A stretch of 64,000 nt of DNA. Source: Capniomyces stellatus (lineage: Eukaryota; Kickxellomycota; Harpellomycetes; Harpellales; Legeriomycetaceae). A model generated the notes under the pieces. It was not told the DNA's origin. It did not search any database and saw only the letters and a program-made list of their open reading frames with translations. Every line of letters starts with the position of its first letter. Within the stretch, counting starts at the first letter, position 1. This document shows positions 45,688 through 57,348 of the stretch, piece by piece. A program made the translations under genes and the position numbers. The DNA is taken from positions 124,001 to 188,000 of the forward strand of contig LUVW01000032.1 of assembly GCA_001661515.1 (NCBI GenBank), written 5' to 3'.

Positions 45688-47789
45688 GGCTTCTTCTTTT
45701 TGCAAGTAAAATGTGAAAGTCTTGATATAGAAGTTGCTTTTCTCACTTTGGTTTAATGTTGCTATTAATATCAAGATAAATATAAAATGGTAAACTGGAA
45801 TCGCGAATTTGTTGTGTTATGTTTATTTCACGGGTTTTGTTTTGTTAGGAAAAACCTAATTTTTGTTTTTGTCTATTCTATTATGTCGAGATGTTTTGAA
45901 GCTTGGATGGATGTACGTTAATTTAATCCAAGCTTTTTTTTCTTTCTTTTTCTGTTACAATTGTTGTATTTCTACCCTTTTTTTTTTTTTTTACTTTTTG
46001 TCTATTTTTCCACATAAATTATTGATTTGTCCCTTGGTTTCAAAGAATGTCAACGATAATATACTTGTTTTATGGGAATTGTTATTTTTGTGCGTTGATG
46101 GTATATGAGCTGCCATCAACTATATTCTCATTTTTGAAAAGGGTGAAACATCAGCCATCACTCCACCCAGCTCAACGCCAAAGAAGCTATAATCTAACTA
46201 TCAAATCAATACTTGTCAGAAATAAAGGCGTATATGTTACCTAAGCTTGTTGCTAATGTTTGCCATTAAAGTCAAACCAAACCAAGTCAAACCAAGCCAA
46301 GTCAAACCAAGCAAAACCAAACTAAGCCAAGTCAAATCAAGAAGGTCAAGTTAAGTTAAGCAAAAGTGTTTGGCAATATCAAAAGCAAACCACAACTGAC
46401 CCATAAATGAATAATTTAAAAGTGAGTAAGATATTGCTATTCATCACTTGGAATCTTCACATTGCGCCTATATGTAATATAGTGTTATTATTTATTGCAT
46501 GTAAGTTTATCATTAGACTCTTTGTTCCAATATAGAACACCCTTGATTTGTTTTATTTTTATGTAACACCTTCAGTTTTAGTTTGGAAAACAATTAATAA
46601 TAACGTGCTAGAGTGAATTATATATCTGTCAGTAGCTCTGCACTAAACATTTGTTATTAAAGCTGCATTGCCTTAAACTGTACAGCAAATTCCAAACAAA
46701 CGCATTTAGGTAGAGTGCTGATGAGTAAGTGTTGTGACCAGTATCAGGCTGATTGAGCGGGGCTGACATTCAAACAGCAAGAATATAGTGTTTATGTATA
46801 CTTGGTAATTATAAATAAATAAGTAAATAAATAAAAGTGGTCACGCTAATAAGGGGGGCATATATACATAATATTTGGACAATTTAAGGGTTTATTTATA
46901 ACTATAAGTGTATCGCTACTTTAGAACTCCTGTCATTAGTGCTGTTGCTGTTGGGTCCAAAACTAGACAGATAATTATTTGAAGCTAATGGCCTAGTTCA
47001 ACTATTGAAACAGTGTTTATTTTTGTATCTATTTTTAATAAAAAAATAGAGAAGCCAAGCAGTGGACCTGGCGTATCCAAATATAATGATAATACATAAG
47101 TTCTTTGCTCTTTGGACTTGGGTTCATCATTTTATTATAAATCATTGTCAATAGTATTATCGTTAGTAAGATTTAAAAAGTCTTTATATCATTATTCCAA
47201 AAAGCCAAAGAAAGCAAACCCAAGAAAAACATAAAGCAACCAAGAATTTTCTAATTAGCATATTAATACCAGACAGGATTTTGGATGAGTTAGTAGTACT
47301 AGTTATTTATTTATATTAACAATTAAAGCTGTTGGTTGACTATAATTACAGTCAGTAGATAGTAAAGTGACAGTGAACAAAAAAAAAAGTAAGTAACTAT
47401 AATTGAATGGAAGCACCAGCATTTACTATATACACTGTACAATCACTGATTGTTAAGATTGGGACGAATAAAACATGGGTGATGGAGTGGCATAGCCAAG
47501 GTTGGAATAAACATGGCGATTCGTGCTATACCAGACCGAAGCATTGATGATACATACGCCCATAATGGCAGACTTTAGCCATAGACGCTGTCTAGCAACA
47601 GTGAGAAAATAGTATCATGAAACGCAAATAGGTTCCATCTAGTGGGACTAGTTGGGGTGGTATATTTAATGATAAAGCCATCTTTACCACAACCAAACGT
47701 TTTATTTTGAACGTTTATTGCCAAACTTGTTTGGATAACGTATTTTTTTTATTTTTTATAAAGTGAGCAATATATTGCAAGTATAAGGG
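45688..47789. other. Divergent spacer between ADA2 and the bZIP gene
   Basis: 2.1 kb without a supportable gene. Pyrimidine-rich near ADA2, then AT-rich. Holds a CAAGTCAAAC-type repeat (46271-46345). The right end (from about 47660) is the bZIP promoter; a TTTTTATAAAG element lies at about 47752-47762. Confidence 0.5.
46271..46345 (+). repeat. Imperfect CAAGTCAAAC tandem repeat
   Basis: Seven or so degenerate 10-bp units (GTCAAACCAA / CAAGTCAAAC) in intergenic DNA. Confidence 0.75.
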
Positions 47790-48986
47790 ATGAGTGTTAC
47801 TGATGGAGATTCAAATAAAAAAAACACTAAATGTAATGTAGTCAGACTTCCAGGAATCCACTCGTTCAATTCAAAGATGAGGAACAGCCTAAGCAACCAG
47901 CTAAGTCATGATATGAGCCAGGTAAACCAAGAACAGGGGTTTTTGGGCGATTTGCAGTTTACCAACCCAGTAAGTTTCTCAAAGTGTGTTTGTAATATAA
48001 TGCCAAATCAGAATAAACAAGCTTAGACTATTCAACGCAGATTTAAATGTGAATACTAATGTAAATATGGGTAATTATAGTTCAACAGCAAACAAATATC
48101 ATTGATTGACCAGCTCAACCAGGGTTCTAGCAGTTTCTTGATGAGTGAAAGAAACAATGCGTACATTAACCAACGGCGTGGGGATAATAGTTTGATGGTT
48201 CAAGGAAACATACCAACTTATGAGAGTAATCACGAGCGAGTAGCGAGAGCATCAACAGAGTTTAGCCCACAGGCAAATATCTATCCGGGAATGCAGGGTT
48301 CAAGAGCACAGTTTTACCAAAACCCGGTTCAGGGGATGGTGGACCCATTTCAGATCGGCCATGTGATGCATGCAGATGAAGTAGCACAGAACGGTACAAT
48401 GAATTTAAGAGCTATGGCAGAAACGCCGATAAATATAGGAATGATGAGAGAGACCATATCTAATCCGTCTTTGAGCATTTTGGACCAAAACGTGGCAAGC
48501 ATGAGCCATAATTTGTCTAAAAACAATTCAACGGGGTTTATGTCAATGAAGACAGATGCCCACAAAAGCAAACTTTCAGAGCTGGAATGTGCAAACGTAG
48601 AAGCAGATGAGGCTTTGGCAAGGAGAAGAAAAAGGAACGCATTGAGCGCGGCTAGACTGAGGGATAGGAGACGCAGGAAGGAGCAGGAGCTATCAAATGA
48701 CTGCGAGATGTTGATGAAAAGGATTGATGGCCTCGAGAAGGAGCTGATGGTACACAAAAAAAGAGCCGAGATGAATTCAAACAGACAAAGTCGTGCAAAG
48801 CTAATGAGCAGCGGTCTAAGCGATGAGGTTCAAAGAGCGATTGACCAGGAGGCAATGGTTGACGAGACCGACAAGATACTGCTGGAGGACATTCGCGAAA
48901 AGATTATGATTCTGACATCGCTTAATGGAAATTTAGTTTCAACTTTAAACCAGATGGATAAAGAGGTACGTTTAAAACAGGAATAG
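47790..48986 (+). CDS. bZIP transcription factor, two exons
   Basis: Exons 47790-47969 and 48081-48986 join in phase to 361 residues. The DNA-binding basic region is near residues 240-262 (RRRKRNALSAARLRDRRRRKEQEL), with the invariant Asn and Arg spaced as in bZIP factors (N-x6/7-R). The N..SAAR.R form resembles the fungal Cys3/Met28/Zip1 and ATF4-like branch (N...SAR.R) more than Gcn4 or AP-1. A short zipper with leucine/methionine heptads follows (CEMLMKRIDGLEKELMVHKK). About 70 further residues are charged and helical (ILLEDIREKIMILTSLNGNLVSTLNQM), which may extend dimerisation. The N-terminal 230 residues are Asn/Met/Gln/Ser-rich and disordered. Cys3-type factors control sulphur assimilation, but that role is only an inference here. 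The intron begins GTAAGT and ends ATAG. Confidence 0.88.
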
Positions 48987-50369
48987 GCTGTATCCAGTCT
49001 GAATCAGAGTAGATAGACAGATGGTTATTTAGCTAAATAGAAAGCAAACTAATAATTAAAATATAATAAATTGTTGCTAATTCTGAACAGGTGTATTTTT
49101 GGTTCTAAATTTTATTTTGGGAATTGCCGAAATTGTCGAAATTTTCTGGTTATAGGCGAATAGAATTTCAAAGTTCTTTAGGCTGGATCAATAGCTGTAT
49201 CGGCAATTAATAAGAAAGCTTGCCAAGACTTGGGGTTAAGGGTAGTGGGGTGGGGGGTGTCATTCAGTACGAGATGGTCGAATTTTTGCACCAAGAGATT
49301 GGTTACTTGTGTATTTTAGGATTTGTATGGTTTTATTATTATGTTTGTTGTACCACATTCTTGCGTTCGTTTCCTAAACGTGTAAAAGTGAATACTAATA
49401 CTCGTACAGTCATATATAGTCATACTGTGGTTGCGTAAACCTAGGAGCTTCTCTAGGCAAAGCAATTTGATGTAGATTTGGCCAACTAAGTTGGAGTTTA
49501 GCAAAAGTAAATTAGGTTGTCCACGTGAATTAAATTTTATTGGATTAAATTGTATAAAGCAAAACTAAAAGTTGCTTGGTTTGAGTGGGGGAGATCAGTT
49601 AAAGTTTAAAAAGAGTGTTATAATGTGGTATTAGTTCTAAAATCTTGGGGGTTGGATCTAGAAATAATAGAAAGTTTATAATTAGAAAGCTGGTTAAAAC
49701 TGGCGAATGGGGGGGCGGGAAATATACGAGTAAAAGGCAAACACAAAACTTTTTCTTTAGCTAGTTATTCATTCATTTTATTTATTAAAAAGTGAGCAAA
49801 GTGAGAATATTGGATATTTGGAATGTGGAAAATTTTTTTAACCCATACAAGATATTTAATTAGCCCAAATTTTTCAATAAAAAAATTTTTTTTTTTTTTG
49901 AAAAACACAAATCAAGTTGGAGAAAAAAAATATTTTATTAGTTGAATCGAAAAAAAATAAGGAATATTTTTCATGTTATTGTAAAAAGTAAAAGGAAAAA
50001 GATGAAAAAGTGGAAAAAAAAGAAAAAAAGAATCGAAAAACTATAGTGCACATTGACAATTTTTTTTTTTTCCTTCAAAATTTGAAAATTTGCCTAGTAA
50101 ATTGATTAAACAGGAAGAAGAGAAAAAAAAAAAAAAAGTTAAGCTAAAAAGGTTCTGGTGATTAAAGTGGATAGAAAATTTTTATACAAGTTGCTCATTA
50201 TTCTTGAAATATAATAATATAGTTTTTATTCTTTTTGATCTCTATAATAGAAATTTAAAAGAAATAAAAATACGAATCTTGAAAACGAAAGCAACGATTT
50301 TGTTAAAGATTCAAAGTATAATAGTAGTAGTACATTTATTATATACATACAAATAGCAACTTAACAGAA
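48987..50369. other. Spacer upstream of NOP1
   Basis: 1.4 kb with no supportable gene. The right half (49780-50160) is dominated by A/T runs; no standard TATA box could be separated from this background. Confidence 0.5.
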
Positions 50370-51709
50370 ATGGGTTACGGAGGTAAGGATCGGTGCAACA
50401 TGCGGGAGATGTTTGTTTTGAGAGAATTTGGGTTTAGATCAAAAGAATAAAGTGATAATAGCTGGTTAGTGAACTGAGAGTAGAATAAGAAAGCATACTG
50501 AGATATCTTTGTATTGAACTGTTACTTTTAATGATGATAAAAATAGATTCAGGACGTGGTGGCGGTAGAGGGGGATTTGGAGGAGATAGAGGAGGTCGTG
50601 GTGGAGGAAGAGGAGGATTTGGAGGAGGCCGTGGTGGTGGATTTGGAGGAGATCGTGGAGGTCGTGGTGGAGGATTTGGAGGAGGTCGTGGAGGAGGGTT
50701 TGGAGGAGATAGAGGGGGTCGTGGTGGAGGAAGAGGAGGATTTGGAGGAGATAGAGGAGGTCGCGGTGGAGGAAGAGGAGGGTTTGGAGGAGATAGAGGA
50801 GGCCGTGGTGGTAAGTAGAGTAGAGTAGAGTAGAGTAGAGTAGAATAAGAAATGAATTTAGCAGAATAAATGATAATAATGTTGATAATGATAATAATAG
50901 GATTTGGAGGTCGTGGAGGTGGAGGTGGAGGACGTGGAGCACCAAGAGGTGGACGTGGAGGAGCCAGAGGAGGAGCTAGAGGAGGAGCTAGAGGAGGAGC
51001 CAGAGTAGTGATTGAGCCACACAGACACGAAGGAATCTTTATTGCGCGTGGAAAGGAGGATCTTTTGGTAACAAAGAACATGGTTCCAGGAGAATCAGTA
51101 TACGGAGAAAAGAGAATTTCAGTTGAGGGACCAGACGGTTTGAAGACAGAATACAGAGTATGGAATCCATTCAGATCAAAGATCGCAGCAGGAGTGCTTG
51201 GAGGACTTGACAACATCCACATCAAGCCAGGAGCCAAGGTTCTGTACTTGGGAGCAGCCTCAGGAACATCCGTTTCGCACGTTTCAGATGTTGTTGGCCC
51301 AGAAGGTGTTGTTTACGCTGTAGAGTTTTCCCACCGTTCAGGCAGAGATTTGATCAACATGGCCAAGAAGCGCACTAACGTTGTGCCAATTGTAGAGGAT
51401 GCAAGATACCCACAAAAGTACCGTATGTTGGTGCCAATGGTAGATGTTGTGTTTGCTGATGTTGCCCAGCCAGATCAAGCCCGTATTATTTCCTTGAATG
51501 CCCACACCTTCTTGCGCAATGGAGGTCATGTCGTCATTTCCATCAAGGCCAACTGTATCGACTCTACTGTTGATGCTGCTATTGTCTTTGCTCGCGAGGT
51601 CAAGAAGCTGCAAGAAGAAAAGATCAAGCCACGGGAACAGCTGACACTAGAGCCATATGAGCGTGATCACGCCATTGTTGTTGGTGAATACCGTTCAGAG
51701 TCCAAATAA
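50370..51709 (+). CDS. NOP1: Fibrillarin, box C/D snoRNP 2'-O-methyltransferase, three exons
   Basis: Nucleolar enzyme that 2'-O-methylates rRNA guided by box C/D snoRNAs, and a histone-glutamine methyltransferase in characterised species. Exons 50370-50382 (13 nt, encoding MGYG plus one base), 50553-50810 and 50901-51709 join in phase to 359 residues. Residues 1 to about 125 are a Gly/Arg-rich (GAR) domain of GGRGG and GGFGGDRGG units, the target of arginine methylation. The catalytic domain begins at [25 protein letters not shown]. The cofactor site [17 protein letters not shown], then [11 protein letters not shown] and [11 protein letters not shown], give the fibrillarin K-D-K-H set. The protein is longer than yeast Nop1 (327) only through its GAR domain. 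The tiny first exon is supported because the second exon has no usable ATG and phase closes. Confidence 0.96.
50814..50845 (+). repeat. TAGAG pentanucleotide repeat in NOP1 intron 2
   Basis: Six copies of (G)TAGA right behind the 5' splice site at 50811, in a 90-nt intron placed within the GAR-coding region. Confidence 0.85.
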
Positions 51710-52660
51710 TCTCCTCTTCTTGTTTCTCCCCTACTAGCTAACTATATATTTCTTTATTTTAACTTGAAGTACGCAATTGGTCAAAAGCCCAACTTTCCTT
51801 CCTTTGGTTTTGGTTGGCTCTACTCTTTTCCCAATCTCGTTGTTTTCTTCATTTTAATATTTATTACTATATTCCCTTTTTTTTATTTTTCTTATATATC
51901 CTACTTTAAATTTATACTTTACCAATTTAAAATCTCCAATCCTTATATAAAAATAAAAAAGTAAAATAAAATAATTATCCGATTCTTTTGGCTCTGCATA
52001 TAAAAAACAATAAAATATTAAAAGGTTTTCCACACTTTGGGATATCTGGAGCCGCTAAAAAGGGGGGGGGGGGGGGGTTGTCAAGCTCGTTTAGACCGTG
52101 CTTATTGGTTTTGGTAAAGTACCCCCATTTAGGGTGTCAAATTTGACATTACGATGTGTAATGTTGCTCAGCAGGTGTCAGTTGTACTAGCACATAAATT
52201 TGGTTGGGATGTTCATTATTGGGTTATATTTTACAGTTTAAAACATTGCCAAAAAGACTTTGCTTGAAACATGATATTGATATTGGTTCTTTTTTTTTTT
52301 GTTTGTTTGAAAATAAAAAAGATAAAAAGTGTAAAGAGCAAGAGCATAAAGTAGGAGAGAATGGAAAAGTTGAAGCGAGTCTCGTGTAGTTAAAATAAAG
52401 TAGAGAAAGCTTGGCAAAGGTGTCCCCCTCCCAAAAGCATACAATCTGCATACCCGAGCTTAATCTACTATTGCGGCATATTCAAATGAGCGGGAACTGG
52501 CTTCTTTATCCAATCTAAAACACAACAAAAGTGTAGCAAGTTTTGGGTAAATAATCATGTAAAGTGACAATATATCAGCAGCAATACTAAAGACAATAAT
52601 GCATGAACAAAAAGTAAAAATAAAACGGTAAATGTAGGGGGAGAATAGTTTTATATGATT
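51710..52660. other. Spacer between convergent NOP1 and FRS2
   Basis: No gene supportable. Pyrimidine-rich NOP1 3' end, a 16-base G run (52062-52077), then A/T-rich sequence up to the FRS2 stop codon. Confidence 0.5.
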
Positions 52661-55032
52661 TTACCGGCAACAAGGATTGTTTTCAACCATGTTAAGGTCG
52701 ACTTTGTGGCCAACAAGAGCACGGATGTTGTCGATTCCATACTTGATCATAGTTGGACGCTCCAACGAAAGACCAAATCCACAAACTCTGACACCAGGTT
52801 CCAGCCCCATAGGTCTGATCATTTCAGGTCTAAACATTCCCGAGTTTCCGATTTCAACCCATTTTTGGAAGCCTAAGGTACGCAGTAGGAGAAAAATAAG
52901 GTGTGAGAGATGGATTAGCACAAATCAATAAAGTATATACAAAGAAAAAGTAAAAAAAAAGTAGTAAGAAAAAAAAAAAAGTAGTTTGTATGATTTGTAC
53001 TGACGAAACAAAACAATAAAAGTAGTCAAGTCACAATAATAATAATAATAATACTGTTAGTAGTAGTATCGATTGTTTTACCTTCGTGCCACGAAAAGAT
53101 CTCGAGACTTGGTTCGGTATAAGGATTGTAAGCTGGCTTGAAACGCAAGTTTTTGATTCCCATTTTACCAAAGAAAACATCCATAAATGAAATAAGCTTG
53201 CCAAGGTTCATGTCCTTGTCAGCAATGACACCCTCAACCTGGTGGAACTCGGCCAAATGCGTGGCATCAACAGCTTCGTTACGGAAAACTCGATCAATTG
53301 AAAACAACTTTAGGGGCTTGAATGGCTTGACCTTGGACAGCTTGTTTAGCATGTACCCGCTTACTGCGGTTGTGTGGGTTCGCAAAACCATTCTGTGCGA
53401 CTCTTCTTTGTTCCATGGGTACCTGTACCCAATTGAACCGTATCCTCCTTGCTCGTGAGCTACTTTTACGTCCTCGTAAAAGTCTCCTAGTTTCTGGGCT
53501 CTAGCAGGATCTACAAATCAACATTTAGTTCAATCGCATCATATATTTCAATTGTTACAACTATTTCATTTATTCCAATCGTGTCATTTATTTCAACCGT
53601 GTCATTAATTCCAACCATTTCAACTGTTTAATCCAACAGAGACAAAACTACTGATATAAACAACAGTACAACTTGTCAAATAAATATATATGTTATGTAA
53701 ATCCTACCTTTAATAAAGAAAGTGTCTTGTGATTCACGGGCTGGATGTTGCTGTGGGATATAAAGCGCATCAAAGTTCCAGAAGGATGATTCGACAAAGT
53801 TATTTGTTGGCATCTCTTCAAAACCCATTTCAAAAAAGATCTGTTGGAACTCTTCCATAACCTTTAGGAGTGGATGGAGATGGCCTCCATTGTTGGGCAC
53901 ACCAGCTGCATCAAAGTTAAAGTCCTTGAACTTTGCAGTTTTCCACGATCCACTATTTCCACAGAGTTGTTGGTTTGAGTTAGTAAGTAAAAAAAAGAAA
54001 AAAAAACCTTGACGGGGTATTGTGACTTTTTGACTTATTTTCTTGACTTTGATATTTTCTTGTTTTCTCTTTAAAGAAAAAAAAGTAAATCGATATCAAA
54101 TATAAAACAAGTGCCAGTTTGCAGTTTTATTTTTTTTTAAAAAAAATTGGGTTACCTTTGGAGCATTTCGACAGTCAAGTCTGTTGCTTGCTTTTCAACA
54201 ACAAGCGAAAACTTTGGGCCCTTGGTTACAGAGTAAGACAGGAATTTCCTACATTGAACAGAAACCGTATTAATCTGGGCTAAACAAAATTGTGAAACTT
54301 GTACTTTACATAACTTGGCAGTGTTTGGCTCAACTTACAATCTGTCAATCAATTTACGTCTTTTTAATTCCTTAAGAACATCATTGCTGGCGTGAGTTCC
54401 AGCATTGGCAATGGCCTTCAAGTCGGCTGGGGTGCTATCAACAATCGATTCAACTGCTCGAACCAACATGGTGTCCTTTTTGACAACCCATTTGTTCTGG
54501 AACGCCTTTCCTTGTCCGATTTTGGCGATTGGTCCGAGTTTAGCTGCCAAGTCGCTGATTGAAATTCCCTCTGCGCCTTCTGGAATTGCATGGAAGACAC
54601 GGGCTTCGTGACTTCCATTATCCTTAACCTGATTACCTTCGCTGGTTAAAACCCATTTTTCAACCTCAATGGTTTTGAATTCAACCATCTATAAACAAAG
54701 TTTGTAAATCATCGTTATTATTAGTTTTTAGAATTAGAATTAGCTTGGTTTTATTTTTCTAGATTTAGTTTGATTAAAGAGCGAAGGCAAAAAGTGGATT
54801 TTAAAAAACATGAATCAGGTTTGTCAAAGTAGAATTGGTTTATTGGCAATAATAAAACTGTTTTGTCTTGATTTTTTTTGTTTAATATGTTTACCTCTTT
54901 GCTTTCCAAGCTCTTTAAAGCGCCTAAAACCGAAAGCTGATCTATAGATCCATCTTTGAGAGTGGCAGTATCTTGAATACTTCCATTTTGATCGAGGGTT
55001 TGCAAAATCAATTCTTGGATTTGAGATGCCAT
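52661..55032 (-). CDS. FRS2: Cytosolic phenylalanyl-tRNA synthetase alpha subunit, six exons
   Basis: Catalytic alpha subunit of the alpha2-beta2 class II enzyme that charges tRNA-Phe. Minus-strand exons 55032-54895, 54688-54339, 54248-54156, 53952-53708, 53510-53082 and 52872-52661 join in phase to 488 residues (yeast Frs2: 503). The N-terminal part holds winged-helix-like modules ([15 protein letters not shown]..., [10 protein letters not shown]). The catalytic core contains [25 protein letters not shown] and [23 protein letters not shown]. Motif 2 is [19 protein letters not shown] and motif 3 [20 protein letters not shown]. Joins restore conserved text, for example [21 protein letters not shown] and [23 protein letters not shown]. 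Exon 2 begins exactly at an ATG after the acceptor AG, so automated prediction might wrongly start there and drop the first 46 residues. Confidence 0.96.
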
Positions 55033-55571
55033 TTTTCTAATTTATTTATTTTTTAAGAATCAAGCTTGTGCTTTGTCTTTATACTTTGGCTTTGGAATCT
55101 TGAAGTTGATTTAAAAAAATGAGAAATGGGTTAACGGTAGTAACAATAATAATAATAATAATAAAGCAACAACTAAAATGTCGGTTTGGCGAGTTTTATC
55201 TTTAATTTTTAATATTTACTTTTTTTTTTCTCCAACTAATTCTATATAGAAAAAAGAAAAGAAAAGAAAAAAAGTAAAAAAAAGCTCGAATCAAATCAAA
55301 TGAATGAGATTTGGGCTGATTATGATTACAATAGGGATTTATTACTCTTGATTTAAACAAAGATCAGGTAAAACAAAAAGCCATGTTTTCTGAATACAAA
55401 ACAACAACTCACTAGGGACAGTAACCAGGAAAAGTAGAGAGTGGAGATGGGGAGAGTGTATTTGATTTATTTGGAGTTTTAAAGGTTTAAAAATACAAGT
55501 TAAATAGTTTCAACTAGAACAAAAAAACAGACAATATATTTATGTATATATACACAAAAAAAAAAAGAGAA
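55033..55571. other. Spacer between two minus-strand genes
   Basis: 539 nt containing the FRS2 promoter and the 3' end of the large membrane protein gene. Has an AAT trinucleotide tract (about 55145-55163) and A/G tracts; no gene. Confidence 0.5.
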
Positions 55572-57317
55572 TCAATCTAAAACCACAGACGAGCAAAGTG
55601 ACTGGTACATGCTGATATAGTCAAATGCGGCTGATTTGGTGGACAGATTTGCGTCTTGTCGCAAAACAGTCAAATGATAAAGCAACAATGAACGTTGGTC
55701 AGATTTGCTTACGCCAAACTCCGTGCCTTCAAGAGAACCACCAACACCATTACCTGTGTTTGGGGCCTTGCTTGTATTGCTTGCAGAGCTCTTGACGGAG
55801 ATTTCGTCTTCTGAAGAGTAATCGAACAGTTCTCCGTGAGACTCGGGTTCAGAATCAGGCTCAGAATCAAATTCAGAATCAGACGAACAATAGTCGTCGG
55901 TTCTGTTGAGTGTTGATGTCAGCGTTGGTTGGTCGAATGTCGAGTGGTCGGCTTGACTGTTCAACCAGTTGTTAATGTCGTGACCGGTGTAGCCACTGCC
56001 GCCAGCATGGGGTTCGAGCTCGGACGGACGTTGATAGTCCTGGGGTGGATAGATATTACTGGGGCTGAGAGCACGAGGCTTGGGGCTGGACCGTGAGGTT
56101 TGACTGGCAGCGGAACTCGGGGATCCGCAGTGGATTGCGGGGCGGTTTAGGTGACAGTCAAGTTTGTTGATTGGCGAGGTAGTGGAGGATTCCCAAACCT
56201 TGAAGCGGGCATCAAGAGCCAAATTGCCAAAGACAAATGCAAGTCGCTTTTCAACGCAGTCGGCAGCCTCAAGCAGGACATCGACACATTGAGACTCTCT
56301 GTACCCCTCACCACCCGCTATAATGGCCCGACTTCGGCCCTCGCGAAAGTACTGGGCAGCGGCCAAGTCAACGTTGCGCTTGATGGTCAGCAGCTCAACA
56401 ACTTTGTTTGCGGCTACGAGCGATGCAGTCAGATCCAGGGCAACCGAATCGTTGACAGACTTGAAGCTGGTTAGGGCGAGGTCGCGGATCAGAAGCAGCT
56501 GTTTGGACCTGCTTTGGGACAGAAGCGAATCGACGGTGTTGAAGATTGCAATTCTAGAAAACAGCGAGTTCTCAATTGCCAGCCAATAGTTGATTATGGC
56601 GCTGTGGAGCTGGCGGTGGACAGCATCGGCAACAATAGTGACAACAACGTACCAATGGATGAGCGGCGACAATCTGGCCTGCTCAACCACGACCTGAAGG
56701 CTCTGCAGTTCCTGGGTGCAGTTTGCCTTGGACAGGTACGAGTCCAGCAGGTTCTGCACAAGCCTCAGCACAACAAACTCAGAAAACACAGTCTGCGGCC
56801 TCATCCTGTCGCCCTGCTGCAACAGCGCGGTAGTCTGGTGCAGCAGGTGCAGACTCCGGAGCGTCAGGTTCTGGGCCAGCCGCTTCCACTCTCTCGACTC
56901 CATCAGAATCTCTATTGAGAGTGGCTGCAGCATTATTGACGCGTGCACGTCGTCGCTGCTCTGCGAAAACAACTTTGCCATCCTCCACAGCTGATGTGTA
57001 ACAGTCCTCGAGTACCCTTGCGACGTGTGCAGCGCACTTAACGCGTACGCCTCTGCCCGGTTGTTCTCTGCACAGTTGATGAACTGCAGGCACACCTGGA
57101 TCTTGTGCAGCAAAAAGCCCCTGCCCGAAGTCACGTAGAACTGTTGCTCGCACCTGTCCCTTGCCTCGTCGCGCTTCAGCAGCCGCGGCCCAAACACCAG
57201 GTCGCTAAACACCTGGGGCGATACGCTTCTCGCCAACGTCAGAAACAGCCTCCAGTACAGCCCCTCGTTCTCGTCCTTGTCCTCTTGGCTGCTGTACGCG
57301 TCGTTCCCGCTCTGCTG

Positions 57318-57348
<31 letters not shown>

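Noticed and set aside
50383..50552. Possible box C/D snoRNA inside NOP1 intron 1 (GTGATAA near 50453, CTGA near 50475 and 50501)
   Set aside because: C box is off consensus, no terminal stem was found, and no guide target could be tested.
50434..51237. 267-codon Pro-rich frame on the minus strand opposite NOP1
   Set aside because: It mirrors the Gly/Arg-rich GAR coding sequence (GGN codons read as Pro/Leu codons) and has no independent support.
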